Of a DNA stretch of 64,000 nt, positions 56,797 through 64,000 are shown in pieces. The DNA comes from Actinoallomurus sp963823735 (GTDB lineage: Bacteria; Actinomycetota; Actinomycetes; Streptosporangiales; Streptosporangiaceae): positions 2,108,001 to 2,172,000 of the forward strand of contig CAWGMO010000002.1 of NCBI GenBank assembly GCA_963823735.1, given 5' to 3'. Position 1 is the stretch's first letter; every line of letters begins with the position of its first letter. Position numbers and translations under genes: made by a program. The notes below the pieces were generated by a model, which was given only the letters and a program-made list of their open reading frames with translations, was not told where the DNA came from and did not search any database.

Positions 56797-57810
56797 CTAC
56801 TCCGCTCTCGTCCTCGCCACCACGACGGTGGCGTCGTCGTTGCCCCGGTTCGCGTCGCGCCAGATCAACGCGGCCATGATCGCCGGATGGTGGCGTTCGG
56901 CACCGGGGTGGTCGGCGGCCTCCCAGCGGCCGTTGATCCCGTCGGTGTACATGACGAGCGTGGCCGGGGCGGCCCAGTCCGCGGAGACGACGCGGTGCAG
57001 GCGGGGCTGCTGACCGGCGCCGAGGATACCTGGGCGCGACACGAGCGTCTGCCCTGCTCCGGGGCCGTAGAGGCGGCCGGTGACGTTGCCGAGCCCGGCG
57101 AAGGTGACCTGCTGGGTCCAGCCGTCGATCCGAGCGATCGCGGCGGCGGCGCCGCGGGTGACCCGAAGGCCGGCGTCGATCCCCTGGAGCAGGCCCGTGG
57201 AGTCCATGCCGGGCGAGCGTTCCAGGACCTCCAGGGCCGTACGGCGCGCCTCGGCCGCCGCGACTCCGTGCCCGAGGCCGTCGACGACGCCGATCGTCAT
57301 CCGGTCGTCGTCCCAGGCCACCGCGTAGCCGTCGCCGATCTCGTACTCGTCCGGGTGCGGGGTGATGATCCCGCCGACCTCCACGCCGGAGTCCGGACCG
57401 GCCGCCTCGGGGCCGACGCGCGCCAGCACGACGGTGCCGCTGCCGGCGCTGTACAGGTCGAACTGGGCGGCGGCGCGGCGGCACGCCCCCAGGCCCGCGC
57501 CCATCGAGGAGCCGGTCGTGTAGCCGTCCGCCATCGAGGCGGCGACGTCGGGGATGCCCGGGCCGTTGTCCACCGCGACGATCTGCACGGTGCCGTGGCC
57601 GGAGACGCTGATGAGCAGGCGTCCGCCCATGGCGTGCTTGACGAGGTTCGTGCCCAGTTCGGTGGCGACGAGTTCGCAGACCGCGGTGTCCTCGGCGCCC
57701 AGGCCCGCGGGCAGGGCGGCGGCCGTCGCGGCGGCGGCCGCGACGTGCACGAGGCTCTCGTCGGTGACCGCGATGTTCCAGGCCTCCGTCACCGTGATCC
57801 GGCCGTTCAT
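56797..57810 (-). CDS. HATPase + PP2C fusion (RsbX-like)
   Basis: 337 residues from ATG 57810, overlapping the rsbT stop (ATGA). The first 135 residues are an anti-sigma-type HATPase (CELVATELGTNLVKHAMGG with the N-box Asn, VAVDNGPGIPDVAASMADGY, SSMGAGLGACRRAA). The rest is a PP2C domain (AVAWDDDRMTIGVVDGLGHG, FAGLGNVTGRLYG, ATLVMYTDGINGRW, GNDDATVVVA). RsbX phosphatases reset stressosome proteins RsbR and RsbS. Here such a domain is fused to a serine-kinase-type ATPase, so one polypeptide might both phosphorylate and dephosphorylate the antagonists. This arrangement is known in actinomycete rsb clusters. Confidence 0.85.
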   Translation of the reverse strand: MNGRITVTEAWNIAVTDESLVHVAAAAATAAALPAGLGAEDTAVCELVATELGTNLVKHAMGGRLLISVSGHGTVQIVAVDNGPGIPDVAASMADGYTTGSSMGAGLGACRRAAAQFDLYSAGSGTVVLARVGPEAAGPDSGVEVGGIITPHPDEYEIGDGYAVAWDDDRMTIGVVDGLGHGVAAAEARRTALEVLERSPGMDSTGLLQGIDAGLRVTRGAAAAIARIDGWTQQVTFAGLGNVTGRLYGPGAGQTLVSRPGILGAGQQPRLHRVVSADWAAPATLVMYTDGINGRWEAADHPGAERHHPAIMAALIWRDANRGNDDATVVVARTRAE

Positions 57811-58244
57811 CGCGGCACCCGCTGCGCGGTGCGCGGCCACGACTCGACGGTGACGGTGGTCCCCTCACCGGGCCGGCTCTCGACCTGGAAGTCCTGTACG
57901 AGACGGCGCGCGCCTCCGAGCCCCAGCCCGAGGCCGTTCGCCGTCGTGAAGCCGTCCGACAGCGCCGCCTCGATGTCCGGAATGCCCGGTCCTGTGTCGG
58001 CGAACGCGAGGCGGATGCCCTTGCCCTCCGCGCCATCCGTGCCTTCGATGGCCGCCAGCTCCATGTGGCCGCCGCCGCCGTGCACGAGGGTGTTGCGCGC
58101 CAGCTCGCTGGCCGCGGTGACGATCTTCGTCTGCTCGACCAGGCTGAAGCCGGCCGCGACGGCCGCCTCGCGTACGGCCTGGCGCGCCCCGGCGATCTGC
58201 ACGTCACTCGTGATCGGCAGCCGGATGACGGCGTCCTGGCTCAC
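57807..58244 (-). CDS. rsbT: RsbT-type serine kinase / anti-sigma regulatory factor
   Basis: 145 residues of the HATPase_c type. N-box: KIVTAASELARNTLVHGGGG. G1: IRLAFADTGPGIPDIEAALS. G2: TTANGLGLGLGGARRLV. The IRLPITSDVQIAGARQAVRE start matches RsbT. In the stressosome RsbT phosphorylates RsbS and RsbR and is then released to activate RsbU. Both ends overlap neighbours by four bases (with rsbS upstream and the fusion gene downstream), so the order R-S-T-X is tightly coupled. No RsbV/RsbW or sigma-B gene lies in the window. Confidence 0.92.
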   Translation of the reverse strand: MSQDAVIRLPITSDVQIAGARQAVREAAVAAGFSLVEQTKIVTAASELARNTLVHGGGGHMELAAIEGTDGAEGKGIRLAFADTGPGIPDIEAALSDGFTTANGLGLGLGGARRLVQDFQVESRPGEGTTVTVESWPRTAQRVPR

Positions 58245-58633
58245 CGGTCGCCCACCCGATCCCCCGACTCCACCGTCCCGAGCACTGCCATGGCGTCCGA
58301 AAGCGAGAGGGCGGTCTTCAGGCCACGGAGGTGCAGCCCCATCTCGACCAGGGTGATCGCGACGGAAGGCCGCATCCCGGCCACCACGGTCTCGCCCGCG
58401 AGCATGCTCGCGGCGGCCGCGATCTCCGACAGCACCCGCGCCAGGAACGAGTCGATCATCTCGACGGAGGAGATGTCGATGATCACCCCGCGGGCCCCGT
58501 CCGCCGCCATCTCGGTCAGGTCCTGCTGGAGCAGGAGGGCGAGCCGGTCGGTCAGCTCCTGCTGGATGCTTGCGATGAGGATGTCGCCGAGCCGCAGGAT
58601 GGGAATCCGCTCGGCGCCGGGCTCCGCACTCAC
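58241..58633 (-). CDS. rsbS: RsbS-type STAS domain protein
   Basis: 130 residues from GTG 58633, overlapping the rsbR stop (GTGA). It is a single STAS domain: ERIPILRLGDILIASIQQEL, DGARGVIIDISSVEMIDSFL with the phospho-acceptor Ser in the expected loop, then SMLAGETVVAGMRPSVAITL and LKTALSLSDAMAVL. RsbS forms the core of the stressosome with RsbR and binds RsbT until phosphorylated. The longer open frame upstream (49 codons) overlaps rsbR and was rejected. Confidence 0.9.
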   Translation of the reverse strand: MSAEPGAERIPILRLGDILIASIQQELTDRLALLLQQDLTEMAADGARGVIIDISSVEMIDSFLARVLSEIAAAASMLAGETVVAGMRPSVAITLVEMGLHLRGLKTALSLSDAMAVLGTVESGDRVGDR

Positions 58634-59490
58634 ACCTGCCCCGTCACGGTCACGCCGGAACGCTTCAGCGCCCAGGCCAGCGCGTCGGCCAGCGTCGCGC
58701 GCGTGGTGATGTCCCCGAGGTCGATGCCGAGCTGGACGATGGTCTGCGCGATCTGCGGACGGATCCCGCTGATCACGCACTCGGCACCCATCAGGCGTAC
58801 CGCCATCGCCGTCTTCATGAGGTACTGCGCGACGACCGTGTCGACCATCGGCACGCCGGTGATGTCCAGGATCGCCGTCGAGGCGTGCTGGTCGACGATG
58901 GCGTCCAGCAGCGTCTCCATCACGATCTGGGTCCGCGCGCTGTCGAGGGTGCCGATCAGCGGCACCGCGACGACGCGGTCCCAGAGCTTGATCACCGGGG
59001 TCGAGACCTCCAGGAGCTGCTGGCGCTGCCGGTCGATGATCTCGGCGCCGTCGCTGAGGGCGACCTCCATGACGACGAGCCGCAGGGTGCCCATCAGCTC
59101 CACGACGGCCAGGGAGGCTCCGGACAGGTCGCCGTCCGCGAACTCCCGCTCGACGAGCGCCATCAGCGGCTTCTTCAGCTCGGCGACCTCGGCCGCCGTC
59201 TGCGCCGAGGACGCGCCCGAACGGGTGCGCGCGGCGATCATCTGCGCCAGGTGCGGCCGGATCCGCCCGAAGGCCGGAGCGCCGGCGTCATCGATCTGCT
59301 CGGTGCGCGCCACCTCGGCGAGCATGTCGATCATGCGGTGGGCCGCCCCCACGGCCGCGTCGCGTCCAGAGGTGTAGACGGCGCGGAACAATGAGAGGTC
59401 CGCCCACTGCTGAGCGAGCTGCTCCCCCCGCGCCTCCAGTACCTGCGCCACCGCCACCGGCGCGGAGCCGTTGTTCCCCACTTCAGCCAC
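58630..59490 (-). CDS. rsbR: RsbR-type stressosome sensor (N-terminal helical domain + STAS)
   Basis: 286 residues. The N-terminal domain (about 10-150) is all helical, without haem or flavin motifs visible. The STAS domain (about 160-280) has TPVIKLWDRVVAVPLIGTLD, ASTAILDITGVPMVDTVVAQ with the conserved Thr in the switch loop, AECVISGIRPQIAQTIVQLG and TTRATLADALAWAL. Stressosome RsbR subunits combine a variable N-terminal sensor with this STAS core. It is first in the operon, and its promoter lies in the 76-bp gap shared with the divergent MarR regulator, which may control it. Confidence 0.9.
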   Translation of the reverse strand: MAEVGNNGSAPVAVAQVLEARGEQLAQQWADLSLFRAVYTSGRDAAVGAAHRMIDMLAEVARTEQIDDAGAPAFGRIRPHLAQMIAARTRSGASSAQTAAEVAELKKPLMALVEREFADGDLSGASLAVVELMGTLRLVVMEVALSDGAEIIDRQRQQLLEVSTPVIKLWDRVVAVPLIGTLDSARTQIVMETLLDAIVDQHASTAILDITGVPMVDTVVAQYLMKTAMAVRLMGAECVISGIRPQIAQTIVQLGIDLGDITTRATLADALAWALKRSGVTVTGQV

Positions 59491-59566
59491 CTTGCCGTCT
59501 CCTCCCTACCGGAACTGACCGGAAAAAAACCGATTCGACGGTCCTCATGCGAATCGCGCGCCCCAA

Positions 59567-60112
59567 ATGGGGCAGATGAAGTCTCACGAACCGCCGTCGG
59601 ACGGCATTTCGAAGGTGGAACCCAACGTGACCGAACACGCCAATGAGCTCGCCTCCCCCGAACGGCTGACCGCGGAGTTCGAGCAGGCGGTCCGCGTCCT
59701 CATCGGCGTCTGGTGGCGCTCGGACGAGGCACTCGGACGCGTCTCCCTCGGCCAGCTGCGCGCGCTGGAGACGCTGGGCGGGCCCGATACCCTGAATCTC
59801 CGTATGCTCGCCGACCGGCTCGGCATGATCTCCTCGTCCGCGAGCAGACTCTGCGGCCGGCTACAGGCGGCCGGGCTGCTCGACCGCGCCAAGAGCGACC
59901 AGGACCGCCGGCAGATCGCGCTGCGGCTCACCCAGACCGGCAAGCGGCTGCTGCGGGACCTGTCGGCCCATCGTCGCCGCGACCTCGACGAGATACTCAC
60001 TCGCATGACCCCCAACGGACGCGCGGCGCTCCTGCACGGGTTGCAGGAGTTCACCACCGCGGCGGCCGGCCCGCCCCGGACGGACGGCCACACCAACGAG
60101 CATGCCAGATAA
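59567..60112 (+). CDS. MarR-family regulator 2
   Basis: 181 residues from ATG 59567. An ATG three codons on and a GTG at residue 21 are possible starts, and none has an ideal ribosome site. The winged helix is at about 65-130 (SLGQLRALETLGGPDTLNLR, MLADRLGMISSSASRLCGRL, GLLDRAKSDQDRRQIALRLT), ending RAALLHGLQEF. It is paralogous to the MarR gene at 54596. Both share the SSASRLC recognition region, so they may read the same site. Divergent from rsbR with 76 bp between, it is a plausible regulator of the stressosome operon. Confidence 0.83.
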   Translation: MGQMKSHEPPSDGISKVEPNVTEHANELASPERLTAEFEQAVRVLIGVWWRSDEALGRVSLGQLRALETLGGPDTLNLRMLADRLGMISSSASRLCGRLQAAGLLDRAKSDQDRRQIALRLTQTGKRLLRDLSAHRRRDLDEILTRMTPNGRAALLHGLQEFTTAAAGPPRTDGHTNEHAR

Positions 60113-60269
60113 TTGTTGCTATACGACAATGGTAGGGGAGTTAGACCCACTTAGCACCCTCCGACCTGCTGTGTTGCGGGAGCGTAGCGGATCTCACGGC
60201 ATGCCGATGGGGCCTTTGACCGTTTTTCTGATCTCTGGAATCGTCGACCGGCGCGCCTGAACGCCTCCG

Positions 60270-60773
60270 TCAGTCCGAGGCGTGCGCCCAGCGCGCGAGC
60301 CGCCGCCCGATGATGAGATAGGCGAACACCCCGCCCAGGGTGTTGAGGATGACGTCGTCGAGGTCGAAGGCGCGCCCGGCGATGATCGTGCCCTGCGCCG
60401 TCTCGATGGCGAGCGAGATCAGCCCGACCGCCGCGAAGATCCGGAGCGGCCCGCGCAGCCGCGAGAACAGGACCGGCAGCAGGGCGCCGAGCGGCATCAG
60501 CAGGACGAAGTTGCCGCCGATCTCCAGCATCGCCGTCCGGACGCTCGGCCGGTCGAGGTAGAGCTTCAGGGTCGCGCCGGGGTGGGTGTTGTCGTGGACG
60601 ATTCCCCCGGCGCCGGGTTGCGGCTTCAGCGTCAGCTTGGTGATCAGGTACGCGAAGCCGACGACCCCGATGAGGCCGAACAGGATCCAGAGGCCGCGGA
60701 TCATCAGAGCGGTGAAGGGCTTGCGCTCACGACGGGACGCCGGGCGCCGCTTCGTGGTGGTGGTGGACGGCAT
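60270..60773 (-). CDS. VanZ-like membrane protein
   Basis: 167 residues with a basic N-terminus (MPSTTTTKRRPASRRERKPF), a first helix (LWILFGLIGVVGFAYLITKL), and the VanZ core: GNFVLLMPLGALLPVLFSR, then RIFAAVGLISLAIETAQGTI and AFDLDDVILNTLGGVFAYLI. It has four membrane segments in total. VanZ-family proteins are linked to teicoplanin resistance and, in general, to envelope processes, but their biochemical role is not settled. It is a single-gene unit with no van genes nearby, so no resistance role should be assumed. Confidence 0.85.
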   Translation of the reverse strand: MPSTTTTKRRPASRRERKPFTALMIRGLWILFGLIGVVGFAYLITKLTLKPQPGAGGIVHDNTHPGATLKLYLDRPSVRTAMLEIGGNFVLLMPLGALLPVLFSRLRGPLRIFAAVGLISLAIETAQGTIIAGRAFDLDDVILNTLGGVFAYLIIGRRLARWAHASD

Positions 60774-60898
60774 GGACGCCTTTCCTGGGGGCCGGTGCTG
60801 CCGGGTTCGCCACGATGACCCGGAGCGACCGGAGGCGTTGTGGGGTGACGGCGTCGGGGGCCCACATCGTAGCGATCTTCCGCCCGGAGGACGCCCGC

Positions 60899-62089
60899 TC
60901 AGGACGACCAGGTGAGAGGCAGTGACTCGACACTGTAGATGCCCTCCACGCCGCCGAGGCGTACGGGCCCGCCCGGGGCCAGATCCGGCATTCTCGGCGC
61001 GAGGAACGCCAGCGCCTCCTCCAGCTCCGCGCGGGCCAGGTTCGCGCCCAGGCAGTAGTGCGCGCCTGCGCCGAACGTCAGCAGCCGCCCGTCACGCTCC
61101 GCGGTGATGTCGAAGCGCTCGCCGTCCTCGCGGTTGGCGCGCTCGGCGCAGATCGCCACGATGGTGTCCGCCGGGAACACGACGCCGCGGTGCTCGACCT
61201 CCTCGACGCAGATCCGCGCGGTGAAGGGCGTGATCGGCTCGAACCTCAGCACCTCGTCGACCGCGCGCCCCGCCAGGCCCGGGTCGGCGGCGAGCATCGC
61301 CCACTGGTCCGGATGGTCGGCGAACAGCCGCAGGGCGTGCGCGAGCTGCGCCTGCGTGGTGTCCACGCCACCGGCCAGGACGTTCAGCACGAGGTTGACG
61401 CACTCGGCGTGCGACAGCCGGTCGCCCTGGTCCTCGGCGGCCAGCAGCGCGCCGACGAGGTCGTCGGCGGGCTCGGCGCGGCGCTTGTCCAGGATCGTCT
61501 CGACGTAGTCGTACACCTCGGCCGTCGCGGTCTCGATGCGCGCCAGGTCGCTGCCCAGCGCGCGGATGTCGAACTGGCGCTGCACCTGGCTCGACCACTC
61601 GTGCAGGCGCGGGGCGTCCTCCAGCGGGGCGCCGAGCACCGCCGCGATCGTCATGGAGGGGTACGGCCGCGCGACCTGCTCCACGAAGTCGCACGCGGTG
61701 ACCGCCGGGTCCCAGAGCCGGTCGAGGAAGGACCTCATCACCGGCCGCCAGCGGTCGGCGGCGCGCGGCGTGAACGCGGGGCCGACCAGCGCGCGCAGCC
61801 GCCGGTGGTGCGCGCCGCTCTGGTTCAGGATGTTCGCGTCGATCTGCTCACGCAGCCGGCCGCTCGTGACGCCGAACAGGTCCGCGATCTGCCGCCCGGG
61901 GAACGCCGTCGCGCGCGAGCGCAGGAAGAACTCCCCCGCCTCGCGGTCGAGCACGATGTAGGACAGCGGCCCCTTCGCGAGCCAGCCGAGGGCGCCCACC
62001 TCGGCGAGACGCCGGTGGTACACCTCGCCGGTCAGGTCGGGTGCGGAGTAGTCGAACTCCGGGACGTCCAGCTCGGTCACCATCGTCAT
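60899..62089 (-). CDS. Cytochrome P450
   Basis: 396 residues from ATG 62089 (GGGAGG upstream). The P450 signatures are complete: the I-helix oxygen-binding AGGVDTTQAQLAHAL, the K-helix ExxR in AVDEVLRFEP, RANREDGERFDITAERDG, and the haem loop FGAGAHYCLGANLARAELEE with the Cys thiolate ligand. No membrane anchor is present, as is usual for bacterial soluble P450s that take electrons from a ferredoxin and reductase. Neither partner is adjacent. It is divergent from an MFS transporter (160 bp apart), which may import its substrate or export its product. CYP105/107-type assignment would need alignment. Confidence 0.93.
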   Translation of the reverse strand: MTMVTELDVPEFDYSAPDLTGEVYHRRLAEVGALGWLAKGPLSYIVLDREAGEFFLRSRATAFPGRQIADLFGVTSGRLREQIDANILNQSGAHHRRLRALVGPAFTPRAADRWRPVMRSFLDRLWDPAVTACDFVEQVARPYPSMTIAAVLGAPLEDAPRLHEWSSQVQRQFDIRALGSDLARIETATAEVYDYVETILDKRRAEPADDLVGALLAAEDQGDRLSHAECVNLVLNVLAGGVDTTQAQLAHALRLFADHPDQWAMLAADPGLAGRAVDEVLRFEPITPFTARICVEEVEHRGVVFPADTIVAICAERANREDGERFDITAERDGRLLTFGAGAHYCLGANLARAELEEALAFLAPRMPDLAPGGPVRLGGVEGIYSVESLPLTWSS

Positions 62090-62249
62090 GTCGCCTCCCG
62101 GGCGTACGCCGTCATCGCCACCACACTTCCGCCCAGCGGAAGAACCGGCCCATTCCGCTCCCCGTACATGCGCGATCATGCACTACACGCCGGATCCACC
62201 GGGGGCGTGACCGGCCGACCGCAGACCGCTCTCTCAAAGGAGCCCGGCC

Positions 62250-63701
62250 ATGACGGAAACAGCCGGAAGTCCGCCCACGACCCCGCAGTCGATCGCCGCC
62301 CGCGTCGAACGCATCGACGTGTGGGCGCTCTCGTATCTGTTCATCGGGATCATCGGCACGGGCTTCCTTTTCACGTTTTACGACATCTTTGACATCAACG
62401 TCTCATTCGTACAGACCTGTGTACAAATAAAGCCCGGGTGTAAACCCCAGACCGCGCTGGACTCCCTGACGGTCCCGGTCGTGCTGAACCTCGCCGGGTA
62501 TGTCGTCGGCACGCTCGTCCTCAGCCCGATCGCGGACCGGATCGGCCGCCGGAACATGCTGCTCGTCACCATGCTGATCACCGGTGCCGGGTCGCTGTAC
62601 AACGCGCTGGCGCCCGGCTACGACAACTTCGTCATCGCCCGGGTGATCACCGGGATCGGCATCGGCGCTGATCTGGCCATCGTCAACACCTACCTCGGCG
62701 AGATGGCGCCGCGGCGCGGCCGTGCCCGCTACACCGCCGTCATCTTCACCATGTCGGCGCTCGGAGCCTTCTTCGGCGTCTGGGGCGGGCTGCTGCTGAC
62801 CACCGAGTCCGAGCACTGGCCTCTCGGCCTGCCGTTCGCGCTCGCCGGGCCCTCCTTCGACAACGGCTGGCGCTGGATGTACGGCGTCGGCGCGCTGCTG
62901 GCCCTCATCGCGATCGTGCTCCGCGTCGAGCTGCCCGAGTCGCCGCGCTGGCTCGCCGGGCGCGGCCGCCTGGAGGAGGCCGACACCGTGGTCACCGCCA
63001 TGGAGGAACGGGCGCGCCGCCACGGCCCGCTCGCCGAGCCCGAACCCGTCCCCGCGGAGCAGGCCGCGCCGATCTCACGGACCGCCGCGCTCACCACGTA
63101 CCGCGAGCTCTTCACGAACCCGCTCTACGTGCGCCGGATCGTCATCCTGCTGGTGATGTGGTTCACCGCGTACGTCACGGTCTACGGCTTCTCCAGCGGC
63201 TTCACGTCCGTGCTGACGGTGCTGAAGTACCCGCCGCCGGAGGCCGGTGTGATCACCGCCATGGGTGTCTTCGGCTTCCTGGTCCAGGGCGTGTTCACCT
63301 CGGTGTTCGCCGAGAAGCTCGAACGCCGTCACTGGCTGCCGGTCGGCGCCGTGGTCACCCTGGCCGGCGCGGTGCTCGTCGCCGAGGCCGGCACCACGAT
63401 CGCGGTCGCCTTCATCGGCTCGATGCTGATCTTCTTCGGCTTCAACGTGTGGGTGTCCCCGGCGTACGCGATGACCTCCGAGTCGTTCCCGACACGTGCC
63501 CGCACCACCGGCTTCGGTCTCGTGGACGGCGTCGGGCACCTCGGCGGCGGCATCGGCGTGCTGCTCATCGCCCCGTACGTGAAGCACATGTCCGTACTCG
63601 GGGCGCTGATCCTGATCTCGGCGTTCCTCGTCGTGGCGGCCGTCGCGGCGCACTTCACCGAGCACACGCGGGCACGCCCGCTGGACTCGATCTCGCCCTG
63701 A
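62250..63701 (+). CDS. MFS transporter (sugar/organic-acid porter type)
   Basis: 483 residues with AAAGGAG upstream. Twelve membrane segments are expected. The MFS loop PIADRIGRRNMLLVTMLITG, the ITGIGIGADLAIVNTYLGEM segment, LPESPRWLAGRGRLEEA (the PESPR motif of porters) and the long central loop (RRHGPLAEPEPVPAEQ) are clear. The first periplasmic loop (residues 49-69) has two Cys and lower GC coding (VSFVQTCVQIKPGCKPQTAL), an unusual insertion. It is divergent from the P450 gene and probably co-regulated with it. The substrate could be an aromatic or dicarboxylic acid. Confidence 0.87.
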   Translation: MTETAGSPPTTPQSIAARVERIDVWALSYLFIGIIGTGFLFTFYDIFDINVSFVQTCVQIKPGCKPQTALDSLTVPVVLNLAGYVVGTLVLSPIADRIGRRNMLLVTMLITGAGSLYNALAPGYDNFVIARVITGIGIGADLAIVNTYLGEMAPRRGRARYTAVIFTMSALGAFFGVWGGLLLTTESEHWPLGLPFALAGPSFDNGWRWMYGVGALLALIAIVLRVELPESPRWLAGRGRLEEADTVVTAMEERARRHGPLAEPEPVPAEQAAPISRTAALTTYRELFTNPLYVRRIVILLVMWFTAYVTVYGFSSGFTSVLTVLKYPPPEAGVITAMGVFGFLVQGVFTSVFAEKLERRHWLPVGAVVTLAGAVLVAEAGTTIAVAFIGSMLIFFGFNVWVSPAYAMTSESFPTRARTTGFGLVDGVGHLGGGIGVLLIAPYVKHMSVLGALILISAFLVVAAVAAHFTEHTRARPLDSISP

Positions 63702-64000
63702 CTACCTCGGCTCGTGGGGCGGCGGCGGCACGAGCGGCGGCTCCAGCGGGGCCGCCGCGCCGCCGTACTCGTCAGAGGTCCGCTTCTCCTCCTCCTCGGC
63801 CGGCTCGGGCGGGCCGACGGCGGAGGAGAGCACCTGGGCGTTGGGCAGCCGGAACTCGCCGTCCGAGGCCTGGAGCCGCACGTACGTGAGGCCGATCTCC
63901 ATGACCGTGCCCTCGAACTGCCCGCCCAGCGGCCCGGACCAGAGGCGTACGTCGTCGCCGACCACGAACGGCTTGGACAGCAGCAGGATGATCCCGGCGA
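63702..64000 (-). CDS. MscS-family mechanosensitive channel, C-terminal end (5' end outside window)
   Basis: The visible 99 codons begin AGIILLLSKPFVVGDDVRLW, the end of the pore-lining helix and start of the beta domain of MscS channels. VMEIGLTYVRLQASDGEFRL and PNAQVLSSAVGP follow, then a 35-residue acidic/proline-rich tail (PAEEEEKRTSDEYGG, PPLVPPPPHEPR) replacing the usual larger cytoplasmic cage. The family releases small solutes on hypo-osmotic shock. It ends one base after the convergent MFS gene stop. The N-terminal part is not in the window. Confidence 0.85.
   Translation of the reverse strand, partial: AGIILLLSKPFVVGDDVRLWSGPLGGQFEGTVMEIGLTYVRLQASDGEFRLPNAQVLSSAVGPPEPAEEEEKRTSDEYGGAAAPLEPPLVPPPPHEPR

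Overview
This 64 kb window comes from a high-GC Gram-positive actinomycete. The evidence is the codon bias (G/C in third positions almost everywhere, frequent GTG starts), DUF4192 and DUF1707/DUF4870 proteins, an IclR/GylR-controlled glycerol locus, an RsbR-S-T stress module, and a methyltransferase/flavoprotein pair of the kind that makes 10-methyl (tuberculostearic-type) fatty acids. That last trait, with the rest, fits Streptosporangiales/Thermomonosporaceae best, but the genus is only an inference. No rRNA, tRNA, transposase, integrase or CRISPR array was seen.

Layout. 0-2.3 kb: fatty-acid methylation pair. 2.4-8.6 kb: small housekeeping and hypothetical genes, a secreted polysaccharide deacetylase, several non-coding minisatellite-like repeat tracts and a multiply frameshifted class V aminotransferase pseudogene. 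9-16 kb: acyl-CoA ligase, DinG/XPD-type helicase, a decayed stretch with a truncated ArsR-like regulator carrying an in-frame internal duplication, a reductase and an alanine-type aminotransferase. 16-25.3 kb: a tightly packed block with three tandem paralogous acyltransferase-fold (GNAT/FemAB-like) genes, a zinc-ribbon protein, a flippase-like membrane protein, a GT2 glycosyltransferase, an ATP-grasp ligase and a polytopic membrane protein. It looks like an undescribed cell-surface polymer or glycolipid locus and is the best candidate for a new system here.

25.4-28 kb: TetR regulator, AurF-like diiron oxygenase and SDR, with a clear palindromic operator. 28-39 kb: a secreted S53 peptidase, a phosphotransferase-fold kinase, a frameshifted GDSL hydrolase, a flavin monooxygenase, a GAF membrane protein, three TetR regulators and a 14-TM exporter with two perfect operators in its divergent promoter.

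39.5-46.1 kb: an island resembling the mycobacterial DosR/DevR dormancy regulon: a CBS+BON protein, two tandem-domain universal stress proteins, an Rv1733c-like membrane protein, an Acg-type nitroreductase, a LmbE-like protein and a HAD protein. The last two lack key catalytic residues. GGGACC-type palindromes resembling DosR boxes precede nearly every transcription unit, yet no DosR/DosS genes lie in the window.

46.4-53.3 kb: a tiny Cys/Asp/Trp-rich secreted peptide, then glpF-glpK-glpD divergent from gylR and a second glycerol kinase. 53.3-60.1 kb: a stressosome-type partner-switching operon (RsbR, RsbS, RsbT, a HATPase-PP2C fusion, a GAF-PP2C phosphatase) bracketed by two paralogous MarR regulators, with another GAF-PP2C phosphatase next door. 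60.2-64 kb: VanZ-like protein, cytochrome P450 divergent from an MFS transporter, and the C-terminal end of an MscS channel.
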